Shown: positions 29,640 to 40,860 of the stretch, in pieces | How the letters are laid out: every line of letters starts with the position of its first letter | How positions within the stretch are numbered: position 1 is the first letter of the stretch | Assembly: GCF_040436345.1 (NCBI RefSeq) | Contig: NC_133227.1 | Span: forward strand, 23,992,671 to 24,056,670 | Source: Pagrus major | Taxonomy: Eukaryota; Chordata; Actinopteri; Spariformes; Sparidae | Direction of reading: 5' to 3' | DNA: 64,000 bases | The notes under the pieces: generated by a model | Databases searched by the model: none | Told to the model about the DNA's origin: nothing | Seen by the model: only the letters and a program-made list of their open reading frames with translations | Translations under genes and position numbers: made by a program

Positions 29640-29870
29640 TCAACGAGGTTCGGCGAGACATTCCTCAAGCCGGAGAGCGCACGGCTCTTTCGGGGGGCTG
29701 CGTACAGTATAACGGAGGCCTGGCTGCTTTACGTCGCTCGAGCAAGCGACTGGACATAATAACGAACCTACAGTCGACATTTTGACGATAACGGAGGGGA
29801 CATTTATTCATTTCACAGCAACACGCGCTAACGACGGTGATGTCACCTGCAAAAAACACTGTGTTTTAAG
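29640..29870. promoter_or_regulatory. tbcel: CpG-dense block just downstream of tbcel promoter
   Basis: About 20 CpG dinucleotides occur in about 230 bases, in a window where CpG is otherwise rare. With the promoter region to 30180 this forms an unmethylated-island-like domain at the 5' end of tbcel. It may contain an alternative start or be the island shore. Whether it is transcribed is unknown. Confidence 0.5.
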
Positions 29871-30054
29871 TACACGGCTGTGCAGCAGCGCAGCCACCTT
29901 TTTTTTTTTTTACCTTTATCGATAAAGGTAATGACATTTCAGCGGCTCATAGAATCGTGTCATCGTCCCGAACTCCAAACCCAACAGCACATGTCAGTAT
30001 TCATGTTGTATTTTGTAACTGATGCGGTATTTTTCGGAGACTGATAGCACTCAC

Positions 30055-30120
30055 CGTCCCCGGAACCTCCTCGGTGTTGTGTTTGTTTTTGTTGTACTTC
30101 GGTTAGTTGACAGTTTAAAA
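30055..30120 (-). other. tbcel: Probable untranslated first exon of tbcel
   Basis: On the minus strand a consensus donor (GACG|GTGAGT, with GT at 30054-30053) follows a short GC-rich segment that lies directly below promoter-type motifs. An intron from here to the acceptor at 25195-25194 would give a standard 5'UTR exon. The transcription start is inferred to be near 30100-30125; it is not directly visible. Confidence 0.55.
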
Positions 30121-30180
30121 CACGCCCACTTTTCCGGAAGTGACGTAGTTTAAATGTCTTGTTTACTTCCGCCTTCTCTA
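30121..30180 (-). promoter_or_regulatory. tbcel: tbcel core promoter with ETS-CRE composite
   Basis: CCGGAAGTGACGT at 30134-30146 combines an ETS/GABP site (CCGGAAGT) with a CRE half-site (TGACGT). It is flanked by a GC/KLF-type CACGCCCAC at 30121-30129 and a second ETS-like ACTTCCGCC at 30165-30173. No TATA box is seen. This is the layout of a broadly expressed TATA-less promoter, and it fits the donor immediately downstream on the minus strand. Confidence 0.6.
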
Positions 30181-30588
30181 CTGTACATTCTTTGAAAAAC
30201 GGAACAGATAAAAATAAATTAGTGATTAATGGAACAGAAATACTCTTAACCTCAGTGGTTTGCTGGTTTACATATTTTTATTAATCTTATTTTATTTTTT
30301 TTTAAACTTGTGGTTTAAAATAGCCTAATTTTGAGTAGTGTTTATAAATACATATAACAATAATACCAAAATAATAATTACTCAGTAACAGAAGACACTG
30401 AGTAAGATCTTGATTTGTAAGAAAATAAATAATGCAGGACTAAATTTTAAAAATAACTGCAGTTTTCACCTAGATATATAACAAATAAAAAGTACAATAT
30501 TCACCTCTCTTATAAACAGTAAATATATAATAATAATAATATCTGAATTAAAATGCTATCCTTAAAGTACTTGATAAAGTAAATGTTT

Positions 30589-30655
30589 AAAAATGTAATA
30601 TTAGAATATTTAAGTAACTACATGAGTTACTTAAATATTCTAATATTACATTTTT
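30589..30655. repeat. 31-bp perfect inverted repeat with 5-base loop
   Basis: The left arm 30589-30619 and right arm 30625-30655 are exact reverse complements over 31 bp, separated by ACATG. The arms are AT-rich (core TTAAGTAACT / AGTTACTTAA). A few extra T/A bases outside the arms are almost symmetric. It could extrude as a cruciform, or be the remnant of a foldback element. Confidence 0.9.
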
Positions 30656-31309
30656 TTAAATGTAATTTCAGTAAAATAATATTCATCTTGGCTTGTTTTA
30701 TTGTAATATCTCTAATAGATAATTAAGATCAAATGATTTTTTTTTAAAAAGTCAGAATTTTGCATTAAGTATGAAGGTTGATTGAAGAGTCACATATAAG
30801 AAACAAAAACAAAACAGTACCTATTAAAAATTTGGCACTATGTAATTTTTCAGAAGAAAATAATTAAATTGACAGACAGTTAGGATATGAAAAAGGAAGA
30901 AGCTGGATAAACCATTTCTTTCATTGTATCTGACAGTAGTTTTCATGGAATGATACCACATGCTGCCACCAGATGGCAGTAATGTCATGTGTACAATGGA
31001 AAGGTTCAGTTAATCCTCTACTTTTCCCCTTATAGGGTAAAAATAGAGTAAAAGATTACCATGTTTGTGGAGAAATTTCCACCCAAATGCAGTAGTGGAA
31101 GAAGTACCAGTACAACAATCTTAAAATATTCCAGTGTCAATGACAGTGACAGAGAGGAACTCAGTGAGAGGAGGAAGGTCAGCAGCCGAGTGTCTGAAGG
31201 TCAGAGGTCACAGAAGAAACCCTAACAGAGTATCACTCACAGCTGTGGGGGTTACCTCCACAACACTTTCATACCTTCAAGAAGCAGCAAACAGTGTTTC
31301 TTTGAGCTG

Positions 31310-31435
31310 AATGCTAATAATAAATATTCTAATGTGCTCACAATAAATGTTAGCATGCTGATGTTAGGTATAATGTTGACCATGTTCGACATCTTACTGC
31401 AGCATGTTAGCCACTCGCAGTCTCACAATAAACAC
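31310..31435. repeat. 'gttagcatgctgatg' repeat, copy 1
   Basis: 'aatgttagcatgctgatgtt' with 'aatgttgaccatgttc' matches words at 54110-54215 and 62455-62515. It is a low-complexity but recognisable interspersed fish repeat, from memory. Confidence 0.5.
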
Positions 31436-32014
31436 TAAATACAACTGAGGCTGATGGAAGTATCATTAGTTTTTTGTTTAGTCATATACCAAGTATTGGA
31501 CAAATGTGCATCTTACTAAATCCTACAAAACACCCCTCCTCTGCCTCTACACCCCTTTGTTTCCTCTTTGTTTCATTTTATTCACTTAAAATATGATTTA
31601 TCCAACTTTATTTCTTTACTGATGTCGTGTCATTTTAACCAGGATCCTAACACTATAATAATCCCCCCACTCTAAATGAGTTTAACTTGTTATTACAGGG
31701 GGAAATGGTCACTTTCTTCAAACTGGCCAACAAACTGGCTGGTTTTAACCAGTTTTAGAGAAAAGTCTGTCACAGAAGCTGGAAGAGGGAGGGAGTTTAA
31801 ACATGTCATAGTTCATGTGTGGTCACCTGAGATCACCTATTTAAGCGGTGACCACAAATACTGTATACAAAAACACTGTCATTAAGAATTTACTGTAAAT
31901 ATAAATGAGTCAGCTGACACAGAGGAGACTCGTGTTTTCTCGAAGCTACAAGAGGAAATGATGTCACTAGACATCCTGGGAAGACTCTCATAACTGACCT
32001 GAGTTACAATTAGG

Positions 32015-32180
32015 CTAATCCTCCTGTTGTTATTTCAGTGCTGGGATTAATTTTTTAAAGGCACGATATATATGTGCACATACGAGAGTGGAACAGGGCT
32101 TATATGAGTTCAGTCTATGACACTGTGACATGATGATTCAAGAATATAAATAAGGTGATGACACACAGTGTTAGGAGGAG
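32015..32180 (+). promoter_or_regulatory. plekhb1: Candidate plekhb1 promoter: TATA box and CRX/OTX-type sites
   Basis: TATAAATAA at 32145-32153 would place a start near 32175, about 265 bases before the ATG. CTAATCC lies at 32015-32021 and, on the minus strand, TTAATCC at 32050-32044. A third CTAATCC is at 32241-32247, within the predicted 5'UTR. These are exact matches to the C/T-TAATCC consensus bound by CRX and OTX2 in photoreceptors, which fits the known photoreceptor abundance of PLEKHB1. Function is inferred. Confidence 0.45.
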
Positions 32181-32438
32181 AAATGAGTCCCCAAAGAGCG
32201 AAGAAGATGAGAGGGGATGAGAAGGCGTGGCCTAACGGTCCTAATCCAGAATGATCCTGTGAGTCAGAGCCAGATTAATCTACCGGTACCTCACTGTCTG
32301 TGGGACAGAAGGGACAAAAACACAGTCCTAAACCAGCTGCTGGATCTTTTAATATTATAATCACCAAAACTTTTGCATTTCTCCTGTTGCTTTGACTGGA
32401 TTATCATCGTTATAGCAACTGTGACAACAGCTAAACAC

Positions 32439-35400
32439 ATGGCGCTGCTGAGGTCGGGCTGGCTGTGGAGACAGAGTGAGTACACACAGGATTTTTACTT
32501 TATACATTTTAAATGACAGCCTATGAAGAGGTTACAGGTCATATTTGGTCATGTTTATGTAGACAAATAATTTTAAAAAAACAATACCTCTACAGAGCTC
32601 GTACAAATCAACAGAATAAAAGTATCTCTTCTCCTTAAAAACATTATTATGATTGTGAATCAGTAATTTTGAAATGTTTGTCAGGTCCAGAATGATTGTT
32701 TTGTTTATCTCTGAGTGACAATTCTGACAGTTGGTTCCAGCTTCTAACAAGGTTTGTGAGCCAGTAGTATAACACCGCTGGTATCACATGGTATCTATAT
32801 TTTGTCAGCATCAACAGCCATTTTTTACACTTTCTCCACAAACTGGCAACTACCAAGACTGAGTTTTACAGGATGCGCCCAGCAAACTGTACTGCCCCTT
32901 GGTACTGGTGCTGGTTTCTTGATAGGACCATGGGTACTGACCTAATGTTAGCAACATTAACGATTGCTAGGTAACGTTAGCAACATTGTAGCTTTGGCTG
33001 TTATTTTAAGGAGATCACATTCAAGACATGATTTATGTAAACTAGTCCTGGCAAGAACTCTAATAATCAATTACTGTTTTAAATACATTTTATCCAAATA
33101 CAATGCCAAAAATGTGAAGGTTCCAGTTTCTTGGGTCTTTTTTTGAACAGTAAATCATTGTTTCAGAAAAAATAACAATTTGAGGATGACCCCCTGGCTC
33201 TGGGAACGTATCCAGAGTATTTTTTTTCTTTCTTTTAAGCTTATTTATAAAGTTAATGTTAGAGAGACGACTTTCTTGATCAAACAAATCGCGAGAGTTA
33301 CGATTCATGGTTGGCGCCTTCACAAATAAATAGGCCACCGTGGTGCCCCGTTTGTTGATATCTTATCTGAACTGATACGAAGCCTGAGCAGCTGCTGTGA
33401 CCAAAACAGTGAATCTTATAAAACACAGATGTGTTTGACACTGAAGTGAACCTGGATGAATGATAATGTTTTCTGTTTTTAATACATACTCCTTTCACAC
33501 TTTAAAACACAGCTAAGTGGAGATAATAGACGGACATGTTGGCAGGAATCAAATATTTGGTCTTTGAGTTATAAAAAAAAAATATGTCCGACCACTGAAA
33601 TAGCTACATCTTATTATGCATATGTGTGTTTTAGACCAACCAACACTGGATTTATGAGGCGCATGTTGATATTTGATTTGAAAAGCACTCTGATAATGAT
33701 ACATCAAGCGATATTTATTCATTTAATTAAATGAATAACAAACATTTTGATTAAAGGGTCATTGAAATTATATGCTATTATATACTGGTACTGATATGCT
33801 GTATGAACATGTGAGAAGCTGCTACTGGCAGATTTATTGGTCATGCTCAAATATGTACTACTGTTTTATAGGATTTTTCACCTTTAGTTCACAGTTCAGT
33901 ATTTAATCAGAGGTGTTTTTGTTCTAACAGGTACACTGAACAATTTCTAGAAAGTGAACCTGTTATGAAACTTCAACCTTTGTCACTTATAATCCCATTA
34001 ATTGTCCCTGACCATGTCTTTAATTGGCTTACCCGTGTCAGTCAATGGGGATGTATCTGCAGGAAAATAGACTACGTACAAACAACATTTGAACTCATGT
34101 CTGACTTCTTATATCCAGGTTATTGATCATAGATCTGACTCCACAATTGCTTTATCAACCCTAAATTTGAGGACAGTGAACGGCCATTTTGAGGTTTACT
34201 TCGCTGACAGACACTAATGTAACACTGTTACATGCGTCTCTTCTCCAGCTTCTGTCCTAAAGCGCTGGAAGTTAAACTGGTGTGACCTCTGGATAGACGG
34301 GAGTCTTTGCTTCTACAAGACTGACAGCAGACGAGAGCTGGAGCACCGCGTCAGCCTCAAGACAGCATGTGTGGATGTCAGATCTGGGCTGGAATGTGGA
34401 GGTAAAGCACGGCTGGTCCATGTGTGTCACAAGTTTTTACACATGTAAAACAAAAACTTTGACTCACTGTTTCACTACAATATCATGATGGAACGCCACC
34501 AAAAGTTGATATTCGGTTATACTTAATTACAACCCAACCCTAATTTGCTAAATACCAGAAAGTATGCAACAGCTCATCACAGAAATGAGCCTCAGCAGAA
34601 ACTGGACTTCTGGAGCTGGAAAGTGTTGCAGTGCTGCCATTTGGAAAACGTACATCAATTTGGAGTAAGCCAACACTTAAACCGACAATGTGCCTCGTCA
34701 GCTGGTGAAGACTTAGAGGCAGATAGTACATTCAGTCACCATGTGGGCGTCACTCGAACTCTGTCCCAGTCCCATACTCCCTTTAATTACCAATAATTCA
34801 AAGCAGGATTTGAGTAGGATGTGTGATCACACTCAAGCTGTAAATGGTTGTTAATAAATCGACTAGTCGATCGACAGAAAATTAATCGCCAACTACTTTG
34901 GTTATCAAATAATGGCAAACATTTGCTGGCTCTACCCTTTTAAATGGAAGGATTTACTGCTGTTCTTTGTCATTTATGACAGTAAATGAAGAATATTTTT
35001 ATTTATTTTCAATATTTTTGAGATGCACACAATGCACTCTGAGAACAGAGCTCCAGATGTACTTAACTGAAAAGACCTTGCACGTGGTCAAAACTACAGC
35101 AACATAATGTACTATACAGAGACTTCCATCCGTCTGTGAGGTTTTGACTGACAGACGACTTCTTGAACTTGTTTGTGGGCTGCAGATTTGTCTCCACCAG
35201 AGAATAATCCGAGGGAGAATCGCATCGTGGTTCAGCTCAGAGACGGCTCATCAGTCAACCTGTGCGCCAACAGTGAGGATGAATCCATGTAAGTACTCTG
35301 ACTTCACTCCTGTCTCGTCCGCTCTGCCTCCCTTTACAACCATCCATCAGGGCTTCACTCCTGTTCATGTCTTTCTCAGAGCGTGGAAGCTGACTCTGCT

Positions 35401-36027
35401 AGAGACCAGGAGGAACCCGGTGAGTGATCCATGTTCTCTGTCAGAGCTGAAACATCATCTTTTCACTCTCGCTGCTGTTTTGACCTCAGTGCTTAAAAAA
35501 GCAGTGTTTTCTCTCTGTAGATGTTCACATACGACCCGTACGATGACTCCTACCAGGCAATCCCCATCAACAGATACCATACAGTCTACATCACACCTGG
35601 AGCAGGACCAGGTATGTCAACACAAATGCAAAACTATAAGGAAGTCAACAGGGAATCTTTGACGTAGCAAAAATGTACTTGTACTGGAGTTTTACTGGAG
35701 TTTTACATTGTGGTATTTAGTGATGAAGCGTATATCGCTGCCACCATGACAACATAAATGTTTGCTTAGTTTTTTTGCTTTCAGGAAAATGTTTTTTTTT
35801 AAGTACAGTATAAGTACACAATACACTGGCACAAGATAGCCAACAAGTTGACCATAAATATTAAATGCGTCCTCCCTCTGTCTTTTCTCTAAGGAACCCA
35901 CCAGGTGGTCGTTCAGAGGGATCCGTTTGATGGAGTGATGGAGAATATCGCACTGGGATTACTGGCGGGCATGGCAGCAGGCACAGCCATGAGATCCTTC
36001 CTCTGGATGCCCATCTTCTTCTGCTGA
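32439..36027 (+). CDS. plekhb1: PH domain-containing family B member (evectin-1 type), six exons
   Basis: Evectins are small membrane-associated proteins with an N-terminal PH domain and a C-terminal hydrophobic tail; evectin-1 (PHR1) is abundant in photoreceptors and other sensory cells. Exons join in phase: 32439-32475, 34249-34401, 35186-35288, 35380-35419, 35521-35611, 35894-36027. The product is 185 residues. The start MALLRSGWLWRQ is nearly the mammalian PLEKHB1 start. The PH domain spans about residues 1-110, with LKRWKLNWCDLWIDG, NLCANSEDESIAWK and a closing TLLETRR. A short linker rich in Tyr and Asp follows, then VVVQRDPFD and a hydrophobic tail ALGLLAGMAAGTAM near the C-terminus. 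It is shorter than mammalian forms because the linker is brief. PLEKHB2 is the alternative, but start and tail fit PLEKHB1 better. All splice sites are GT-AG. Confidence 0.9.
32476..34248. other. plekhb1: First intron of plekhb1, no gene seen
   Basis: AT-rich intronic DNA of 1.8 kb between the 12-codon first exon and the PH-domain exon. No repeat or exon was recognised. First introns of this length can hold regulatory sites, but nothing specific stands out. Confidence 0.5.
34855..35060. repeat. 'gattaatcg' repeat family, copy in plekhb1 intron
   Basis: 'aatcgactagtcgatcgaca' and 'gaaaattaatcgccaacta', then 'gatttactgctgttctttgt', parallel the order at 21766-21965. It lies in the intron between plekhb1 exons 2 and 3. 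Confidence 0.65.
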
Positions 36028-36426
36028 GACGATCTCCGCTAATGACTTGAAAACAGACTGCACACAGCCTGTCTGACCACATGGATCATCTGTAGAGAAG
36101 CTTTGTTCCTTCCAGAAATCCTCATCGTTTGTATCATCTCTTTTCAAATCACGTCTGCTGTAACAAAGAGCTGCTCTTCTGGTTGTTCAGTTTTTGTCGT
36201 GTGTGCACTTTTGCGTAAAAGACTTAAGGAGCCGAAATGGATGCTGTGTAATGATGTGTTCTTCCTGCTTGCATGTACGACACACTGAATGTACTCATGG
36301 GCCTTTGCAAATGTAAAGAAATCAATTTTGTATCTGAATGTTCGTTTATCTGCTGCCTGAATTTCACACTTTGTATGCTAACAGTAATACATGTGCAGTT
36401 TGTAAGGTGTGTAGCCTGTACTAAGA

Positions 36427-36432
36427 AATAAA
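36427..36432 (+). terminator. plekhb1: plekhb1 polyadenylation signal
   Basis: AATAAA, 400 bases after the plekhb1 stop codon, followed by AT-rich sequence. It is the first canonical signal downstream on the plus strand and gives a 3'UTR of about 420 bases. Confidence 0.65.
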
Positions 36433-36449
36433 TTAATGTATTACGAAAC

Positions 36450-38191
36450 AAAACATAAAAATCCATATTTTTAAACAATTTTATCCTAGTTTGATAAAAC
36501 AAACCCAGCTCATGGTTGACTAACCAGCGTCTTTCTGGACTTTCAACTATATCACGAGGTTCTCATCAGTTGACAGAGCTTGCCATGGAGATGGATCTCT
36601 TGACACACCAGCTCTGTAACTAAAACTAAAGGTCTGTAGTATTCACTTCCCAGTCTTCATTCACTGATGAAGACTGTGTGATATGGTTGAAAACTCTTTC
36701 CTTGAGTTGGGATTGTTGGTGAATGATGGAGGACCATGACATTGGGTTTGAAAGTCCAGAAAAAGCTAGTAAGCGGACCTTTAGTTGGGATTTTATTTTT
36801 TGTTTAAAAGGTTGTGAGTAAATTTCACACTCAGTGCATTGTTGTTGTTTTTTATTCAAACAAACAGGTTTTTCCAAGTAGAAACATTTCATTCTTGTCC
36901 TTATTATCTATATCAGTGTGCAATGTGCATGAGTAGTGCTGAAAGAACTTGAAACCAAAGAACCAACAAACTTCACTAATTTCTTGCTAGATTTGTTGCC
37001 TTGTCTTCCCAGGTTAGTGTCATTAGGGGATGATGATTATATGTAAGCCACCCTACTCCATTGTTATCTCAGAAATGTGTTTTAAAGGTAACAACTACTG
37101 CATGTAAAACTCTGTACTCTTACTGCTCTTTGTCTTTTCTGCTCTTGCTACAGTGAATTTTCCTGGTGAAACGGCCTCGTAAATGCTTAACTGTACCAGA
37201 AGGCACAACCTTTCTGCAGGAGGGGATACAGCTGCTTATTACCTTAAAGGAAAATTACAGTAAATTTCAACCTGGGCCTTAGACTGCAGATTGCCCTGAA
37301 CTTCACAGTTAGCTACTCACAGGGGGCTAATACCTGTGTTCACAGCCAGTCAGACTCAGGGAGTTTGACATTATTTATGTAAAACTGAAATTTGTCAGGA
37401 AAGCTTTAAGAGGCTTGTGCTGCATGTCTCAATATGATCTGTATAGATACATTACTGTAACCAAGTCGGCAAATGTAGACTTATGCCAAGTTCACACTAC
37501 AGGTTTGTGACCCCAGTTTTCCACTGAGAGATCGCAGACAAAAGCCCCAGATCACACTCCTGGAGCGGCAACCGCTATCTGTTCAAAGACGCGATTTAAG
37601 AGCCTCGACGACGCCCAAAAGATACCAAGCAGGCTAAATATCTGGAGCTGTACGCATTTATTACAAAAATATCTATTTACCTCCAAATCTCTCATCCACA
37701 TTCTTTTACCTCCTTGTTCTTTTTGCTGCTGCGAATCAGCGCACAAACAACTCGGACCGCTCGTTTTTGGTGTCACTTTCCGGATGTGTTTTTGTTACAA
37801 ACACAAGCAGACTTGTCAGTGATCCCTTCTGGTGAAACGTCTTGTAATATGTGACCCCATGTTCGCTCGTCTGTCATGTGGTGTGCAAACCAGAATGATC
37901 AAGACAAAAAGTTCTGTAGTGTGAAGATTAGCAGTTGCTGGTTTGCCACATTTTTCAGATGCAGTCTGAATTTGCAACAATGAACTACTTGTTAAAATTA
38001 AGATTTAGTCTAAATCGACACCAGTCCATGCCTTTATGGAAATCAATCCCACTCCAAACAGGCAACTGGCAATATTTGGCAAATAAAGTACAGGAACTTA
38101 AATTATGCTCTGATGTGTTTTCTGAATGTAGCAAATTGTCTTTACAAAAATAGTTCTAACTTTAAGTAATCAATCATAATTTCCTCTTCTG
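36450..38191. other. Tail-to-tail spacer between plekhb1 and sc5d
   Basis: No gene was recognised. It should contain the sc5d 3'UTR on the minus strand; a candidate AATAAA on that strand is at 37662-37657, about 530 bases after the sc5d stop. No repeat with clear ends was identified. Confidence 0.4.
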
Positions 38192-40039
38192 TTACTCCTC
38201 CTTACACATGACTTCTCTCTGAGCGTGTCCATTAACCTGCCCGTTAGCCTTCACTGTGTCACCTCCGAGCTTTCCCTCCGCTTGAAGCTTCTTGATCTGA
38301 TCCATGGGACCCTTGCCCATCAGAGCCGACGGGTGTCTGTAGGAGCCTCCCAGGCGGTCCCACAGAGTGAAGTACTGGCCGTAATTGTAGTCGAAGAACA
38401 GGTGGTGGTCGGTGTGGTGAGCCGAGCCGTTGATGACGCTCGTCAGACTGTCGGGGACTCGATAGTCACCGTCGTGGATAGAGATGGTCCAGATGTTGAC
38501 GAAGATGTAGAGTGCCAGGTAGAGCACCTTGTGAAGGGGGAAGAGGAAGGGGTAGATGTGGTACGGGAGTCCCTGCATGAAGCCGTCGACCGGGTGGAAG
38601 GCGTGGCTGGCAAAGGGAGTGGTGATCTTCCACAGGTGGTGGGGTTTGTGAAACAGCTGTTGGTGACAAGGACAACACAGAGGTCAGACAAGAGAGACAG
38701 TGCTTTCTCTAAAAATATCACCTTTGCATAATTTCGATTTATTTATGGTAATTATACAAAAGTATCAAGTGGTGATTATGTTACGGACACTACAGAGAAG
38801 TGTATGAATATTGAAGACAGGAAAGATGCTGTAAATGAGGGTAAACAGTACTTCTCTGTTGTTTAACTTTGATTTCCTTTTTTAAGGACTAAGTGACTGA
38901 ATACTAATTGCTAACTAATTAGCCTCATGTTTTGTTTCTGGATTACTGGGGTAAGTTCCAACATAGCATAATTTGAACGTAGTTTCTGACTTAGAATGTA
39001 GTTTACGCACTTCTAACCAGCTGACATAGTTGTTGTCAAGTCCTCCACAACATAGCGGTTGGTATGGTTAATTGTTTTTGAAAGGCAGGATAACTTATGT
39101 GAATTACTTGGAGAAGCAAATGATAATATTTTGCTTTTCTTGGTCTACAGTCAGACATGGCCAAATTCCTTTGAAGAGGGGAAACACATGTGCTAGATAC
39201 AATCATATTGGCAGGCAGTCAACATTGCGGCATCATAATGAATATTAAAAAGTGGTTTAGACCCATATCTACGTTTCAGTAATTGTACTTTGGCACAGCT
39301 GTGCTCACCTTGTAAATGAGCTTATGATGTAAGAAGCGATGAATCCAGTAGATACACATGTCAGTGAAAAACAGGAAGGAGATCATACTCAGGAAGAGCC
39401 CAGGCCAACCTGAAAGCACATGGACCACATCACCACCAAGAACGTCATGGAAGCAACAAGATTACAGAACAACTGAAAGCTAGTGAGGATGTCCTTCAAC
39501 TGACCGAGTGGGGAGTCATCAACGCTGTCATATAGTTTGCTGTATCCTCTGACTTCAGCGAAAAACAAGGCCACTGTGGGAATGCTGATCACAGGAAGAG
39601 AGGTCATCGCATATTTGATCTCTCTTTGAACCTGATTCTGAAAAGGAGAAAACAAAAGTTTACATCTAAAGAGTTTTATAAAGAGGTTGTATTCATTGCA
39701 TAACTAGATTGCATTTCTGCAGGCATTCCAATACATTTCTCCATCGCTTGTAGTTTCAAAGTTCAATCAATTACTTCAGGTTTGGCAGTACCACCACACC
39801 GATCATAAAATGAGATACAAGCTTTATACCTCTAAGAAGTGTGGGTGTTTCTTTAGATTGTGGTCGAAGATGAGATAATAACTGATGGCTCCCAGGCCCA
39901 GATACAGGACCGCAGCCCCGAGGTTCGTCAGCACCAGCAGGCTGATAATCTGCCGCAGGGCCCCATCCTCAGGCCACGAAGCCGGGTACACATACGGGGT
40001 GAGGACGTAGTAGTCCGCAACGTTCAGCACAAGATCCAT
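38192..40039 (-). CDS. sc5d: Lathosterol oxidase (sterol C5-desaturase), four coding exons
   Basis: SC5D is an ER membrane di-iron enzyme that introduces the C5-C6 double bond, turning lathosterol into 7-dehydrocholesterol late in cholesterol synthesis. Coding exons on the minus strand join in phase: 40039-39830, 39637-39505, 39409-39309, 38656-38192. The product is 302 residues (human 299). It starts MDLVLNVADYYVLTPYVYP and has hydrophobic segments at about 33-58, 80-96 and 118-137. The three histidine boxes of the fatty-acid-hydroxylase superfamily are present: HRFLHH (138-143), HKPHH (151-155) and HHTDHH (228-233). The C-terminal tail is polar. An in-frame ATG 30 bases upstream is not used because it lies before the acceptor AG at 40049-40048. 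A 168-residue frame on the opposite strand of the last exon is a shadow. Confidence 0.97.
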
Positions 40040-40802
40040 GGTTGAATCTGTGAAGGGTGAAACAGACACAGAGAGAAACTAATGAGAACATCACATAAGA
40101 ACACATTCGGAAATCATGCACTCCATTACCTAGAAGCCCGTATGAGTTCTTTGAGGCATGTTTAACATCTTACATAACCCAACCTCTTTTTTTTTACATT
40201 TATAAACTGTAACAATCAATAAATGCCCTAAAATCAGTGTTTACTGAGTATTTCTATTAATGTTCAGCAGCTATTAGTATGTAACGTTATAGTATGATGT
40301 ATAAATACAAAAAGTATTCACATAGTACTCCAAACACTGCACCCTCTTTTAAGTGAAATAACTATTTTCACATAACAGTAGTTTTTACACCTTCCTTCAT
40401 AAAAGGAAGCCATTACACTACATGATCATGATTATAACGTTTTTGTATAGTTAATGAGCTGAATAATGGACCTCTGAACCGTGAAAGGTGACCAAATCCT
40501 GACTTTACACTTCCATCACAACAATGACTCATTTCCAAAGTGAGCTAAATTAACCCTGAGGAGATGCACACCAGTGAATATAGCATGTTATGCTAACCGT
40601 ATGCCTACTTTATAACGACAAAAGCCACATTTATGTAACTTCCAAACCGACTGTTAACGTTACGTGTGACAAAAGGTAAATATTTTTGTTCCATTACCAA
40701 ACACTAAAGGCTGCAATACATTGTAATGTCAGCGCATATGTGAGCTGCACTGTCATGTTTTTAATATAAAGTAATTTATATAAAATCTTAATGAAAATGT
40801 AC
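40040..40802. other. sc5d: 5' intron of sc5d
   Basis: Intron between the likely untranslated first exon (donor at 40802-40801) and the ATG exon (acceptor at 40049-40048). AT-rich; nothing else was recognised. Confidence 0.55.
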
Positions 40803-40860
40803 CTGGTGCACTGTAGGTTGCTCCGGTTCCGGTACAGCGGTGGACAGAAGCGTACTAAGC
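40803..40860 (-). other. sc5d: Probable untranslated first exon of sc5d
   Basis: On the minus strand CACCAG|GTACAT gives a donor (GT at 40802-40801) directly after a GC-richer segment, just downstream of CCAAT-box DNA. Splicing to the acceptor at 40049-40048 yields a simple 5'UTR. The start site is inferred. Confidence 0.5.

Larger units (their letters stand above)
25194..30054. other. tbcel: Large 5' intron of tbcel, no gene seen
   Basis: This lies between the acceptor of the ATG exon (25195-25194) and the likely untranslated first exon at 30055. It contains repeats (listed separately), a (CA)n run at 26161-26182, and otherwise AT-rich DNA. No additional coding exon fits, since the reading frame is already complete. 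Confidence 0.55.
30181..32010. other. Head-to-head spacer between tbcel and plekhb1, no gene seen
   Basis: Very AT-rich from 30240 to 30760. It holds the long inverted repeat listed separately, an (AAT)n-like run at 30525-30540, and repeat-like fragments near 31090-31140 ('agtggaagaagtaccagta') and 31310-31430 ('gttagcatgctgatgttagg'). No exon was recognised. Confidence 0.5.

Noticed and set aside
35144..35662. 172-residue open frame on the plus strand
   Set aside because: It runs through plekhb1 exons 3-5 and their introns in another frame; the spliced PH-domain frame explains the exons.
38225..38731. 168-residue open frame on the plus strand
   Set aside because: It is antisense to the last sc5d exon, whose minus-strand frame has clear histidine boxes and splice junctions.
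40040..40069. Upstream in-frame ATG for sc5d (10 extra residues)
   Set aside because: It lies before the acceptor AG at 40049-40048, hence in the intron; the start after the acceptor matches the family N-terminus.
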